64,000 nt of DNA. Origin: JAIYDJ01 sp031400505 (GTDB taxonomy: Bacteria; Pseudomonadota; Alphaproteobacteria; Rhodobacterales; Rhodobacteraceae). The position numbers and the translations under genes are program-made. Numbering within the stretch: the first letter of the stretch is position 1; every line of letters starts with the position of its first letter. Under the pieces are notes generated by a model, which was given only the letters and a program-made list of their open reading frames with translations, was not told the DNA's origin and did not search any database. Shown here piece after piece: positions 40,833 to 50,287 of the stretch. The stretch covers positions 1 through 64,000 of the forward strand of contig JANNPZ010000032.1 in NCBI GenBank assembly GCA_031400505.1. Direction: 5' to 3'.

Positions 40833-42272
40833 GTGACACATTCCGAAAACCCCGCCCCGACTTCACTTTACTCTGCGCGTGAGCCGATCTTTCCGCGCCG
40901 GGTCAAGGGCACGTTTCGCACGCTGAAATGGTGGCTTCTGGCGATGATGCTGGGGATCTACTACGTTACCCCCTGGATCCGGTGGGACCGCGGCACCAGC
41001 CTGCCTGATCAGGCAGTGCTTCTGGATCTGGCCAACCGGCGGTTCTTCTTCTTCATGATCGAGATCTGGCCGCATGAGTTTTATTTCGTCGCGGGCCTGC
41101 TGATCATGGCCGGGTTGGGGCTGTTCCTGTTCACCTCGGCCGCCGGGCGGGTGTGGTGCGGCTATGCCTGCCCGCAAACGGTATGGACCGACCTGTTCAT
41201 CCTGGTCGAACGCTGGGTCGAGGGCGACCGCAACGCGCGGCTGCGCCTGCACCGCCAAAAGCTGAACGGGGAAAAGCTGCGCAAGCGGGCGATCAAGTTC
41301 ACACTTTGGGCGCTGATCGGGTTGGCGACAGGCGGGGCCTGGGTGTTCTATTTTACCGACGCGCCGACGCTGGCGGTAAATCTGGTGCAGGGCACGGCGC
41401 ATCCGGTGGCCTACATCACCATGGCGGTGCTGACCGCGACCACGTTCTTCTTCGGTGGCTTCGCGCGCGAACAGATCTGCATCTATGCCTGCCCCTGGCC
41501 GCGCATTCAGGCCGCGATGATGGACGAGGACACTCTGACCATCGCCTACCGCGAATGGCGGGGCGAGCCGCGCGGCAAGCTGCACAAGGGCGCAAGCACC
41601 CCGGCCGAAACCCAGGGCGACTGCATCGACTGCATGGCCTGCGTGAACGTCTGCCCGATGGGGATCGACATCAGGAACGGCCAGCAAATGGCCTGCATCA
41701 CCTGCGGATTGTGCATCGACGCGTGCAACGATGTGATGGACAAGATCGGCAAGCCGCGCGATCTGATCGGTTACCTTGCGCTGACCGACGAGGTGGCAGA
41801 GCGGTCCGGCAAACCCGTCAAGTCGATCTGGAAACATGTGTTCCGGCCTCGGACGGTGCTTTACACCGTGCTGTGGGGCGGGGTCGGGATCGGGCTGGTG
41901 GTGGCGCTGTTCGTGCGCACCGATATCGGGGTGAACGTCAGCCCGGTGCGCAATCCGGTCAACGTCACGATGTCGGACGGCTCGATCCGCAACAGCTATG
42001 ATCTGCGGCTGCGCAACATGACCCATAACGACACGCAGTTTGCGATCATGATGGTGGGGCCGGACGGCGTGACCCATTCGATCGAGGGGGTCGAAGGCCC
42101 GCTGGTGTGGATCAAGGCGGATCAGACTCTGGCCACGCGTGTCTACATCGAGGCGGCACCGGGGTCGGAGGCCGCGAGCGCCGAGCGCAGCGAGGTGCGC
42201 CTGTGGATTTCCGACACCAAATCCACCAGCCGGGTGCATCACGATACGATCTTCTTTGGAAAGGGTGACTGA
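40833..42272 (+). CDS. ccoG: CcoG (RdxB) membrane ferredoxin-like assembly protein
   Basis: 479 aa. Several transmembrane helices and Cys motifs: CGYACPQTVWTD, CIYACPWPRIQ, and two ferredoxin-type 4Fe-4S motifs (CIDCMACVNVCP; CITCGLCIDACN). A C-terminal IG-like FixG domain follows. It acts in copper handling, as a Cu(II) reductase, for cbb3 assembly. The start is GTG at 40833, preceded by CCGGAGCTGCC. First gene of ccoGHIS. Confidence 0.95.
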   Translation: MTHSENPAPTSLYSAREPIFPRRVKGTFRTLKWWLLAMMLGIYYVTPWIRWDRGTSLPDQAVLLDLANRRFFFFMIEIWPHEFYFVAGLLIMAGLGLFLFTSAAGRVWCGYACPQTVWTDLFILVERWVEGDRNARLRLHRQKLNGEKLRKRAIKFTLWALIGLATGGAWVFYFTDAPTLAVNLVQGTAHPVAYITMAVLTATTFFFGGFAREQICIYACPWPRIQAAMMDEDTLTIAYREWRGEPRGKLHKGASTPAETQGDCIDCMACVNVCPMGIDIRNGQQMACITCGLCIDACNDVMDKIGKPRDLIGYLALTDEVAERSGKPVKSIWKHVFRPRTVLYTVLWGGVGIGLVVALFVRTDIGVNVSPVRNPVNVTMSDGSIRNSYDLRLRNMTHNDTQFAIMMVGPDGVTHSIEGVEGPLVWIKADQTLATRVYIEAAPGSEAASAERSEVRLWISDTKSTSRVHHDTIFFGKGD

Positions 42273-42273
42273 G

Positions 42274-42726
42274 ATGGCCGAGTTGACTGGCAAGCATGTT
42301 CTGGCGATCACGGTGGGGGCGTTTTCCGTCGTTATCGCGGTGAATTTCCTGTTGGCCTACAAGGCTGTCAGTACGTTTCCCGGGCTGGAAGTGAAGAATT
42401 CCTACATCGCCAGTCAGGTGTTCGATGCGGACCGCAAAGCACAGTTGGCGCTAGGCTGGGTGTTGAGCCCAAGCTATGACAATGGCCAGGTGCGGCTGAC
42501 CTTCATGGATGCGCGGGGGCACCCGGTGACGCTTGGCGGGCTGGCAGTGCTGATCGGGCGTCCCACCGAAAAACGCGATGACATTCGCCCCGAGTTTGCG
42601 CGGGTAGGAGGGGCCTATGTCGGAGATGCCGCCCTGAACCCCGGAAAATGGATGATGCAGGTCGATGCACGCGCGCTGGATGGCACAGCGTTTCGCCAGA
42701 GGATCGATTTGTTCGTGAAAGGCTGA
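42274..42726 (+). CDS. ccoH: CcoH (FixH) cbb3 assembly protein
   Basis: 150 aa. One N-terminal helix (VLAITVGAFSVVIAVNFLLA) and a periplasmic domain beginning FPGLEVKNSYIASQVFDADR, typical of FixH. It helps stable assembly of the oxidase. The ATG lies 1 nt after the ccoG stop. Confidence 0.92.
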   Translation: MAELTGKHVLAITVGAFSVVIAVNFLLAYKAVSTFPGLEVKNSYIASQVFDADRKAQLALGWVLSPSYDNGQVRLTFMDARGHPVTLGGLAVLIGRPTEKRDDIRPEFARVGGAYVGDAALNPGKWMMQVDARALDGTAFRQRIDLFVKG

Positions 42727-42729
42727 CCG

Positions 42730-44904
42730 ATGACCCACGCGACGCATGTAGCGCTTTCTGCCTGCCCTGCCTGCGCCGCTGCGCCATCGGCAGAAAGACT
42801 GGCGGGATTGGCCGCCGGGCGCGAGGGGCGGCTGGTGTTGTCACTGCCCGGCGCGCATTGTGCGGCCTGCATGGTCACGGTCGAGACGGCGTTGCAGGCG
42901 GTGCCGGGGGTGCGGTCAGCCCGGGTCAATCTGTCGATGCGTCGTGTCAGCGTTGACGCTGTGGCCCACGTCACGGCGGCCGAGCTGATCCCGGTTCTGG
43001 CGGGTGTGGGCTATGAGGCACACGAGCTGGACCCCGGCCTGTTGTCTGCGACCGAAACGGACCGACAGGGAGCCGAATTGTTGATGCGGCTGGGGGTGGC
43101 AGGCTTTAGCATGATGAACATCATGCTGCTGTCGGTCGCGGTTTGGTCAGGGGCCGAAGACGCGACGCGGGAGCTGTTTCACTGGATTTCGGCGGCGATT
43201 GCACTGCCGACGGTCGCTTTTGTCGGGCAGCCGTTCTTCAAATCGGCCTGGGCCAGTTTGCGGGTGTTCCGTCTGGGGATGGATGTGCCGATCTCTCTCG
43301 CGTTGATTCTGGCCAGCGGGATCAGCCTTTACGAGACCTGGGCAGGGGGGCATCACGCCTATTTCGATGCCGCCGTGATGCTGTCGTTCTTCCTGCTGGC
43401 GGGGCGGTATCTTGATCACCGCACGCGGGCAATTGCGCGGTCTGCGGCACAGGAACTGGCCGCACTCGAGGTGCCACGCGCCACGGTTCTGACAGGTGGG
43501 GCCGAGGTGGTGCGCGCGATTTCCGAGGTTGCGGTGGGCGATCTGGTGCGGGTGCGGCCCGGGGGGCGGATGCCGGTTGACGGTGTGGTGGTGCAAGGTG
43601 CGTCCGAGGTGGACCGAGCACTGCTGACCGGGGAAAGCCTGCCGGTCTATGCCGGGCCAGGTTCAGTGGTGGCCGCCGGAGAGGTCAACCTGACCGGGCC
43701 ATTGGTGCTGCGGGTGACGGCGGCGGGGTGCGACAGTTCGCTTCACCGGATCGCCGATCTGGTTGCCATCGCGGAAAGCGCCAAGACCCGCTACACCAGT
43801 TTGGCCGAACGCGCGGCAAGCTGGTATTCGCCCCTGGTGCATCTGTTGTCGTTTTCGGCGTTCGGCTACTGGATGTATGCAACGGGCGGCGATCTGCGGT
43901 TTGCCATCAACATCTCGGCGGCGGTGCTGATCATCACGTGCCCCTGCGCGCTAGGGCTTGCGGTGCCTGCGGTGGTGACGGCGGCCAGTGGCCGGCTGTT
44001 CCGAAAGGGGTTCCTGATCAAGCACGGCACAGCGCTGGAACGGCTGGCCGAGGTCGATACGGTGGTGTTCGACAAGACAGGCACGCTGACGCTTGGCGCG
44101 CCGCAACCCGCCAATCTTGCCGATCACCCCATGGATGTCTTGCAGGTCGCGGTGGCGTTGGCGCAGGGATCGTCGCATCCCTTGGCGATGGCGCTGACGG
44201 ATGCTGCCCCGCCCGCGGACGTGACCGATCTGCACGAGGTGCCCGGCTACGGCATTGAAGGCACCTGGCGGGGTGCGCGTGTTCGGTTGGGTCGGGCGGC
44301 GTGGTGCGGTGCGGCAGAGGTGGATGTGACGGCGACCTATCTGGCACTGCCGGACGGTTCAACCCATGTCTTTACCTTTGCCGACAGTTTGCGCCCCGGA
44401 GCCGAGGTGGCGGTGGCGGGGCTTAGGGCGCAGGGATTGGCGGTGCGGCTGATCTCGGGCGACGCGGCGGGGCCGGTGGCGGCGATGGCGCTTCGATTGG
44501 GGATCACCGATTGGGTGGCAGGCGCCTTGCCGGCTGAAAAAGCGGCGGCGGTGGCGCAAATGACGGCGCAGGGCCGACGGGTGCTGATGGTCGGGGATGG
44601 GTTGAACGACACGGCGGCACTGGCAGGGGCGCATGTCTCGATCAGCCCGGCCTCTGCGCTGGATGCGGCGCGGGTGGCGTCGGATATCGTGATGCTGGGC
44701 CAGGATATGCAAGCCCTGCCCGATGCGCTGCGGATCGCGCGGCAGGCATCGCGGCGGATGGTGGAAAACTTTGGCATCTCGGCCGCTTACAACGTGATTG
44801 CGGTGCCGCTGGCCCTGATGGGGATGGCCACGCCGCTGGCGGCGGCGCTGGCGATGTCGCTGTCGTCGATCACCGTTTCACTGAACGCGCTGCGGCTGCG
44901 CTGA
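42730..44904 (+). CDS. ccoI: CcoI copper-transporting P1B-type ATPase
   Basis: 724 aa. An N-terminal cysteine pair (CPACAAAP) and an HMA domain with CAACM (44-48) precede the transport core. The core has CPC at 404-406, the phosphorylation motif DKTGTLT from D448, and the hinge GDGLNDTAAL. It belongs to the CopA2/FixI group, which supplies copper for the CuB centre rather than for detoxification. ccoS overlaps its end by 1 nt. Confidence 0.95.
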   Translation: MTHATHVALSACPACAAAPSAERLAGLAAGREGRLVLSLPGAHCAACMVTVETALQAVPGVRSARVNLSMRRVSVDAVAHVTAAELIPVLAGVGYEAHELDPGLLSATETDRQGAELLMRLGVAGFSMMNIMLLSVAVWSGAEDATRELFHWISAAIALPTVAFVGQPFFKSAWASLRVFRLGMDVPISLALILASGISLYETWAGGHHAYFDAAVMLSFFLLAGRYLDHRTRAIARSAAQELAALEVPRATVLTGGAEVVRAISEVAVGDLVRVRPGGRMPVDGVVVQGASEVDRALLTGESLPVYAGPGSVVAAGEVNLTGPLVLRVTAAGCDSSLHRIADLVAIAESAKTRYTSLAERAASWYSPLVHLLSFSAFGYWMYATGGDLRFAINISAAVLIITCPCALGLAVPAVVTAASGRLFRKGFLIKHGTALERLAEVDTVVFDKTGTLTLGAPQPANLADHPMDVLQVAVALAQGSSHPLAMALTDAAPPADVTDLHEVPGYGIEGTWRGARVRLGRAAWCGAAEVDVTATYLALPDGSTHVFTFADSLRPGAEVAVAGLRAQGLAVRLISGDAAGPVAAMALRLGITDWVAGALPAEKAAAVAQMTAQGRRVLMVGDGLNDTAALAGAHVSISPASALDAARVASDIVMLGQDMQALPDALRIARQASRRMVENFGISAAYNVIAVPLALMGMATPLAAALAMSLSSITVSLNALRLR

Positions 44905-45071
44905 TGGAGATCCTGTCGATCCTGATCCCGGTGTCACTGTTTCTTGGGGCCATCGGGCTGATTGCCTTTGTCTGGACCATGAAGGCGCGGCAGTACGACG
45001 ACCCGCAGGGTGACGCCAACCGCATCCTGACCAAGGAATGGGACGACCGCCCCAAACCCCCCGGGGCCTAG
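44904..45071 (+). CDS. ccoS: CcoS (FixS) small cbb3 assembly protein
   Basis: 55 aa, translated by me from the sequence. MEILSILIPVSLFLGAIGL is one membrane helix, followed by FVWTMKARQYDDPQGDA, the CcoS signature, and a basic/acidic tail. It is required for heme b and copper insertion in CcoN. ATG overlaps the ccoI TGA. Its TAG overlaps the stop of the opposing carboxypeptidase gene by 4 nt. Confidence 0.93.
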   Translation: MEILSILIPVSLFLGAIGLIAFVWTMKARQYDDPQGDANRILTKEWDDRPKPPGA

Positions 45072-46618
45072 GGGCTCATCGTAAAGCACTGCATCGCGCG
45101 CGAGGTCAGCTTGCGGCAGGCAAGATCGGCCTGATCCTGGGTCAGCCCCATGAAGTTCGCGTCAAAGCCGCCCTTCTTTTCGATGACCTTGCGCAACCCG
45201 GTGCCCAACGTCACGCTTTCTTGCAGTTGGGTCTTCATCAGCAGCCGTTCAGCTTCGCTGTAGGTCGCGTATTTGCCCAGATGCACGCCCCAATGACGGC
45301 TGCCCGATGTGGACAGCAACGTTACGGTTTGCGGGGCGGGGGCCTCGACCTGCACCGTCTTGACGGTGTCGTAGATCGGTGGGTTGCGTTTGGGTGGGCG
45401 CGGGGTGGCGGACAACTGCACAGGCGTCACACCGGGTGTCGCCTTGATGACCAGACCCTCGGTCGGGGCGGCAAGGGCCAGAACCTGCGCTTCAAGCGTC
45501 CCGTCGGGCGGCGGGGCGGCGGTTGCTTCGGCCAGGGCCCCGGCAATGTCGGCCTGCATCGCGGCTACGACCAGTTCGGTAGCCTCTGCCTGAGCCGGCC
45601 TGCGAAAGGGCCGCGGCGAGGTTTTCAGGGCAAACTGTGCCCGCAGCGTCTTGGCGGGGAAATTGCCCTCTTCTTCCTCTTCAACCAGATCGGTATTTGC
45701 GATCAGCTCTTCGTCGGCAGCATAGGTCGGGGGCGCGGGGGCATTGGTGGGGGCATCGCTTGGCGCCTTGCGAAACCCAAGGTCCATCAGATCGGCCATC
45801 TTTGCGTTGCGGTTTGCGGTTGACGCCCCGCCGAACACCGTCGCGATGATCCGGGTTTGCCCGCGTTCCGCGCTGGCTGTCAGATTGAAGCCTGCCGCAT
45901 CGGTGTAGCCGGTCTTGATGCCGTCTGCGCCGGAATATGCATCCAGAAACTTGCGGTTGGTATTGGCGACGGTGGCCAAACCTGCGTCGGTGCTACGGCG
46001 CGAAAAGATGTTGTAGTACTGCGGGAAGTCATAAAACAACCGCCGCCCAAGGATCGACATGTCCTGTGCGGTAGAAAGGTGGCCCTTTGCGGTCAGGCCG
46101 TTGGCATTCTTGAAGGTGGTGTTCTTCATTCCCAGCGCCTTGGCGGTGCGGGTCATCCTGCTTGCGAATTTTTCCTGACTGCCGCCGATATGATCGCCGA
46201 TTGCGGACGCCGCATCATTGGCCGATTTGACGGCTGCGGCACGGATCAAATACCGCAACTGGATTTTCTGCCCCGCCTTCAACCCCAGGCGCGAAGGCGG
46301 CTGGGCCGCGGCATTCTTCGACACGGTGATCATGCTATCCAGCGACAGCTTGCCCCGCTCGATATCCTCGAACGCAATGTAGAGCGTCATCATCTTGGTC
46401 AACGAAGCCGGATGCAGTCGGGTTTCGGCGTTTTCGCTGTAAAGCGTCGCCCCCGTTCGGGCATCCATCACATATGCCGCAAAGGGTGCGGCACCGGTTG
46501 GCTGCGGCCCGGAACAAGCCGCAATAACACCTACGACCAGAAGAAACAGGAAGTTGCGGACGAACTGCCCCGAAAAGGATGCCACGTTTTGCCTCGAATC
46601 TGCCTCATGCCCCGTCAT
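45068..46618 (-). CDS. D-alanyl-D-alanine carboxypeptidase with C-terminal SPOR-like domain
   Basis: 516 aa. A membrane leader ends IAACSG, which could be a lipobox (C35). The peptidase S11 domain shows SLTK (S72, K75), SAN (S132-N134) and KTG (235-237). A long Ala/Pro-rich linker (about 300-430) leads to a SPOR-like tail (GVHLGKYATYSEAERLLMKT). It trims peptidoglycan pentapeptides, and the SPOR part would direct it to denuded glycan at the septum. ATG 46618 or GTG 46585 are possible starts; the second leaves a more typical leader. Confidence 0.88.
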   Translation of the reverse strand: MTGHEADSRQNVASFSGQFVRNFLFLLVVGVIAACSGPQPTGAAPFAAYVMDARTGATLYSENAETRLHPASLTKMMTLYIAFEDIERGKLSLDSMITVSKNAAAQPPSRLGLKAGQKIQLRYLIRAAAVKSANDAASAIGDHIGGSQEKFASRMTRTAKALGMKNTTFKNANGLTAKGHLSTAQDMSILGRRLFYDFPQYYNIFSRRSTDAGLATVANTNRKFLDAYSGADGIKTGYTDAAGFNLTASAERGQTRIIATVFGGASTANRNAKMADLMDLGFRKAPSDAPTNAPAPPTYAADEELIANTDLVEEEEEGNFPAKTLRAQFALKTSPRPFRRPAQAEATELVVAAMQADIAGALAEATAAPPPDGTLEAQVLALAAPTEGLVIKATPGVTPVQLSATPRPPKRNPPIYDTVKTVQVEAPAPQTVTLLSTSGSRHWGVHLGKYATYSEAERLLMKTQLQESVTLGTGLRKVIEKKGGFDANFMGLTQDQADLACRKLTSRAMQCFTMSP

Positions 46619-46752
46619 ATGCGGCGCTTGAGGACAGGTTAGCACAGGGGTTTCCTTCGGAAAAGCCCTTTGATTCAACGGGTTTTGCGGTGACTCTCAG
46701 ATACAACAGGCAGATGTTGTGCGCGCCGTGCAAACGCGCCCCAATAGTTGGG

Positions 46753-47454
46753 TCAAAGCGTGAGGTCGGCCACCAAACCGGGCAAAGTGGAAAGATCAGG
46801 CAGCACGTGAAACCTTGCATGTCCGACTGGCGGCTCGGCATGTTCCAGCGCCCAGGTCAGCCCATGCGGCACATGCACCCCCCAGCCCCCGGCCTCGATC
46901 ATCGGGATCACATCCGATTTGAGCGAATTGCCGACCATCAGCGCGCGCTCTGCCCCATACCCATGTCGCGCGAAGATTGATGCGTAAACCGGGGCGGTCT
47001 TGTTCGACACGATTTCGACCCCGTGAAAAAGATCGCCCAGACCAGATTGTGCCAGTTTGCGTTCCTGATCCAGCAGATCGCCCTTGGTGATCAGGATCAC
47101 GCGGTACTGCGCAGCCAGAACCGTAACCGCATCCCGCGCATAGGGCAGCAGATCAATCGGGTGTGCCAGCATGTCGCGTCCGGACGCGATGATTTCGCCA
47201 ATGACTGATGCCTCGACACGGGCGTCGGTCACCTCGATCGCGGTTTCGATCATCGACAGAACGAACCCCTTCACTCCAAAGCCGTAGTGACCCAGATTGC
47301 GCCGTTCGGCCGCCAGCAACCGGTCTTCCAGATGGTCAGGGTCGGCATAGTCACCAAGCAAAGCCAGAAAACGGTCCTGCGTCATGCGAAAGAACGTCTC
47401 GTTCTGCCACAGCGTGTCATCGGCATCAAAGCCGATGCAGGCCAGCTTTGTCAT
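46753..47454 (-). CDS. HAD-superfamily hydrolase
   Basis: 233 aa. HAD motif I is FDADDTLW (nucleophile D10, D12). Later motifs are LITKGDLLDQ (motif II/III region) and MVGNSLKSDVIPMIEAGG (motif IV). The cap is alpha-helical. It is probably a phosphatase of unknown substrate, similar to YjjG-like HADs. Start supported by GGGGGGAAAG. Divergent from clpS. Confidence 0.87.
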   Translation of the reverse strand: MTKLACIGFDADDTLWQNETFFRMTQDRFLALLGDYADPDHLEDRLLAAERRNLGHYGFGVKGFVLSMIETAIEVTDARVEASVIGEIIASGRDMLAHPIDLLPYARDAVTVLAAQYRVILITKGDLLDQERKLAQSGLGDLFHGVEIVSNKTAPVYASIFARHGYGAERALMVGNSLKSDVIPMIEAGGWGVHVPHGLTWALEHAEPPVGHARFHVLPDLSTLPGLVADLTL

Positions 47455-47572
47455 CTTTCCCCCCGTTCTGCCAGAGCAGGGTCTTTTCCGCCGGCCAGAA
47501 TCGTCTATATTCATATCAACGGGTCGGTCCCGTGCAACCCCGCCACCGGCGTTCTTTTCTCGGAGCATCCTC

Positions 47573-47914
47573 GTGCCGCTGTTTCCATTTGAATTGTCGG
47601 ATACGCCGAAAGGGCCGGGTAACGACACTTCGGTGTTGACCAAGACGCGCACCCAGACCGCGCGACCGCCGATGTACAAGGTGCTGTTGCTGAACGACGA
47701 CTATACTCCGATGGAGTTTGTCGTACATGTGCTGGAGCGGTTCTTTGGTCTGACCCACGCCCAAAGTTTTGAGATCATGCTGACGGTCCACAAGAAGGGT
47801 CTGGCGGTCGTCGGGGTGTTTTCCTGCGAAGTGGCAGAAACCAAAGTGGCGCAAGTGATGGATTTCGCCCGCCGTCATCAGCACCCACTGCAATGCACGA
47901 TGGAAAAGGACTAG
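47573..47914 (+). CDS. clpS: ATP-dependent Clp protease adaptor ClpS
   Basis: 113 aa. The conserved core runs YKVLLLNDDYTPMEFVVHVL, then VHKKGLAVVGVF and AQVMDFARRHQHPLQCTMEK. ClpS recognises N-degron substrates and hands them to ClpA. The start is most likely the GTG at 47573 (CGGAGCATCCTC before it), giving a leader PLFPFELSDTPKG; no upstream ATG fits. No clpA is in the window. Confidence 0.93.
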   Translation: MPLFPFELSDTPKGPGNDTSVLTKTRTQTARPPMYKVLLLNDDYTPMEFVVHVLERFFGLTHAQSFEIMLTVHKKGLAVVGVFSCEVAETKVAQVMDFARRHQHPLQCTMEKD

Positions 47915-47933
47915 GCCGCCTGCGCGGCTGATC

Positions 47934-48920
47934 ATGCGATCTTCCCGGCTTGACATGGCGTTGACGAGTGGTGCTTGGGTTTTGCCTGCGGCGGGGGATA
48001 TCGCCGTCTGGCGTCCCGTGGCGGGGGATGATCTGTCGGCGCTCCCAAAGGGACGCGTGGTTGTACAGACCGGCTTCAAGCCTGACCACGATCATTTCGC
48101 AGCTCTTGGCTATCGGATGGGCGGCGACGCGGCGTTTTCCAGTGGGCTGGTCTGTCTGCCGCGCGCAAAGGCCCTGGCGCGCGGGATGCTGGCCCATGCG
48201 TCCAGCGCCGTGATGCCGGGCGCGATGGTCGCCGTTGACGGGCAAAAAACCGACGGGATCGATGCGGTGTTCAGGGAATGCCGGGCCGCTCTGCCTTCAC
48301 TGGTTGATCCGGTATCCAAGGCACACGGCAAGTTGTTCTGCTTTCCTGCGGGGGAAATTCCTGCGGATTGGGCGGCGTCGCCGCAGCGCATCGAGGCGGG
48401 CTTCGTAACCGCGCCGGGGGTGTTTTCCGCCGACGGGATAGACCGGGCATCTGCCATGCTGGCAGCGGTTCTACCGGCCGAGATGCCCGCGAAAGTTGGC
48501 GATCTAGGGGCGGGGTGGGGCTATCTTGGTCGTGCTGTTCTGGCGCGGGCTGGGGTAAAGCATCTGGATGTCGTCGAGGCCGAAGCGGCGGCATTGGACT
48601 GCGCGCGTGCCAACCTGTCCGATCCGCGCGCGGCCTTTCACTGGGCGGATGCAACCACCTTCCGCCCTGACCGTCTGTGGGGGGCGGTGGTGATGAATCC
48701 GCCGTTCCATCTTGGGCGTGCGACGGACGTCGGCGTGGGGATGGCCTTTATTCAGGCGGCCCATCGCGGACTTGCGCCAGATGGCAGTCTTTGGCTGGTC
48801 GCCAACCGGCATTTGCCCTATGATCGACTGCTGACCAGTCTGTTTCGCAGTGTTGAAGAAATCGGCGGCGATGCCGCGTTCCGTCTGACCCGCGCCACCG
48901 CCCCGATCCGGGTACGCTGA
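47934..48920 (+). CDS. RsmC/RlmG-like class I SAM methyltransferase
   Basis: 328 aa. The C-terminal half has a SAM-binding loop (VGDLGAGWGYLG, near 186) and the catalytic VVMNPPFH of N2-guanine rRNA methyltransferases. The N-terminal half is a degenerate copy of the same fold, as in RsmC and RlmG, which methylate guanines in 16S or 23S rRNA. Which position is modified here is not clear. A GCCGC/GCGGC hairpin lies in the clpS-rsmC gap. Confidence 0.83.
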   Translation: MRSSRLDMALTSGAWVLPAAGDIAVWRPVAGDDLSALPKGRVVVQTGFKPDHDHFAALGYRMGGDAAFSSGLVCLPRAKALARGMLAHASSAVMPGAMVAVDGQKTDGIDAVFRECRAALPSLVDPVSKAHGKLFCFPAGEIPADWAASPQRIEAGFVTAPGVFSADGIDRASAMLAAVLPAEMPAKVGDLGAGWGYLGRAVLARAGVKHLDVVEAEAAALDCARANLSDPRAAFHWADATTFRPDRLWGAVVMNPPFHLGRATDVGVGMAFIQAAHRGLAPDGSLWLVANRHLPYDRLLTSLFRSVEEIGGDAAFRLTRATAPIRVR

Positions 48921-48940
48921 CGCATAACAAAGGCCGCTGC

Positions 48941-49750
48941 ATGACCCTGTCAATCGTTGGAAAGACTGCAATCGTGACCGGGGCCGCCAACGGCATCGGC
49001 CTGGCCATCGCCCGTCATTTTCATGACAAGGGCGCGAATGTGATGTTTGTCGACATGGATGAGGCTCGGCTTGAAGCGCAGGTCGGGGCCGAAGCGCGCA
49101 GCGAGGGCCGGATAAGGCTTTTTGCGGGCGATCTGCGGCAAAAACTGACGGCGATCAACCTGTTGTCGGCAACGATTGATGCGTTTGATCGCGTCGATGT
49201 TTTGGTCAATGCCAGCCGGCAGATGTGCATTTCCCAAGGATTATGCGCCGAAGACGACGCAGTGGAAGAGTTGTTGCAGCAAAACCTGTTCACCGCCCTG
49301 CGCTTGTCGCAGATGACGGCCAAACGGATGATCCAGCGCGCCGGAACCCAAGGCGAGGCGGATGGCAGCATCGGTTCGATCATCAACCTGTCATCGATTG
49401 CTGCAACGCGCACGAGGCCCGGCCTTTTGGGATACTCGATCAGTTGCGCGGCGATAGAACAGATGACCCGCAGTCTGGCGGTGGAATATGCGCCCGCCGG
49501 CATCCGGGTGAATGCTGTGGCTTTCGGGTCGGTGATGAGTGCCAGTTTGCAGTCCGCGATCAAGGAAAACCCCGATTATCTGATCGAAATCGAGGCGGGA
49601 ACGCCGCTGCACAGGATCGCGCCGGCGTCAGAGCTTGTTGAAACAGTTCAGTTTCTGGCGTCGGATGCCGCGAGTTTCATGACGGGTCAAATCCTGACGG
49701 TGGACGGTGGGCGCAGCCTGCTGGATGTGGTGGACGTTCAGGCACACTAG
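48941..49750 (+). CDS. SDR-family protein lacking the catalytic lysine
   Basis: 269 aa classical short-chain dehydrogenase. It has TGAANGIG (13-20), an NAD-type acidic residue D38, NAS at 90-92, catalytic Ser in NLSSIAA and Y165. The Yx3K motif reads YSISC, so C169 replaces the essential Lys. The C-terminal VTVDGG-like ILTVDGGR end is intact, and nothing else suggests decay. It may be non-catalytic, bind NAD for another role, or use another base. It follows the methyltransferase gene by 20 nt. Confidence 0.85.
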   Translation: MTLSIVGKTAIVTGAANGIGLAIARHFHDKGANVMFVDMDEARLEAQVGAEARSEGRIRLFAGDLRQKLTAINLLSATIDAFDRVDVLVNASRQMCISQGLCAEDDAVEELLQQNLFTALRLSQMTAKRMIQRAGTQGEADGSIGSIINLSSIAATRTRPGLLGYSISCAAIEQMTRSLAVEYAPAGIRVNAVAFGSVMSASLQSAIKENPDYLIEIEAGTPLHRIAPASELVETVQFLASDAASFMTGQILTVDGGRSLLDVVDVQAH

Positions 49751-49772
49751 GCGCATCGGGGTCTGGCTGCGC

Positions 49773-50147
49773 CTATTCGGGGTTGTCGGCCTTGCACTGC
49801 GCGACAACCGGAGCCACGCTGCGGATCTTCTCGGCGCGCTTTGCCTGCAACTGTTCCAGTTTGAGCTGTTCGGCGGCCAGATCCAGGGCAACCGGGATGC
49901 GCTCCTGTTCCGGAACGCGGATCACGCAGACCCGGTCCGGTTCCGTATCCGTACCGCAATCGACATAGTCGGTTTCGATAACAGTGATGTATTCATAACC
50001 ATAGCCGCGTTCCAGATTGCCGCTTGTCTCTTTGATCAGGCGGTCGACCACGCGGATATCGCGGGTGGCTTTGCTGACGCATTGCTCTTGCGGGGTGCCG
50101 CATGCCGTCAGAATACCCAATGCGGCAAGCCACCAGATACGGTTCAT
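49773..50147 (-). CDS. Hypothetical lipoprotein
   Basis: 124 aa. The leader MNRIWWLAALGILTACGT ends in a lipobox (LTAC, C16). The mature part has further Cys (CVSK, DCGTD, RVCV, AQC), a Tyr-rich strand (GYGYEYITVIETDYVDCG) and a coiled-coil-like ALDLAAEQLKLEQLQAKRAE. I do not recognise a family. Start supported by AAGGAGCGACACA. Divergent from hemF. Confidence 0.75.
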   Translation of the reverse strand: MNRIWWLAALGILTACGTPQEQCVSKATRDIRVVDRLIKETSGNLERGYGYEYITVIETDYVDCGTDTEPDRVCVIRVPEQERIPVALDLAAEQLKLEQLQAKRAEKIRSVAPVVAQCKADNPE

Positions 50148-50287
50148 TGTGTCGCTCCTTGACCGAGGTGAAGGTTAGGCTTTGACACGGCAAATGCCAA
50201 TCCAATTCCGTATCTTGTCAGCGCCGGGGCTGGTTGGCAGCCGCCACAAGGGCTGCTAGCTAGGGGCAGACAAGTTGGGAGACCGCG

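Noticed and set aside
50165..50205. TTGACACGGCAAATG-like string upstream of hemF as an FNR box
   Set aside because: Only the left half site matches; the right half lacks ATCAA, and hemF is the aerobic enzyme.
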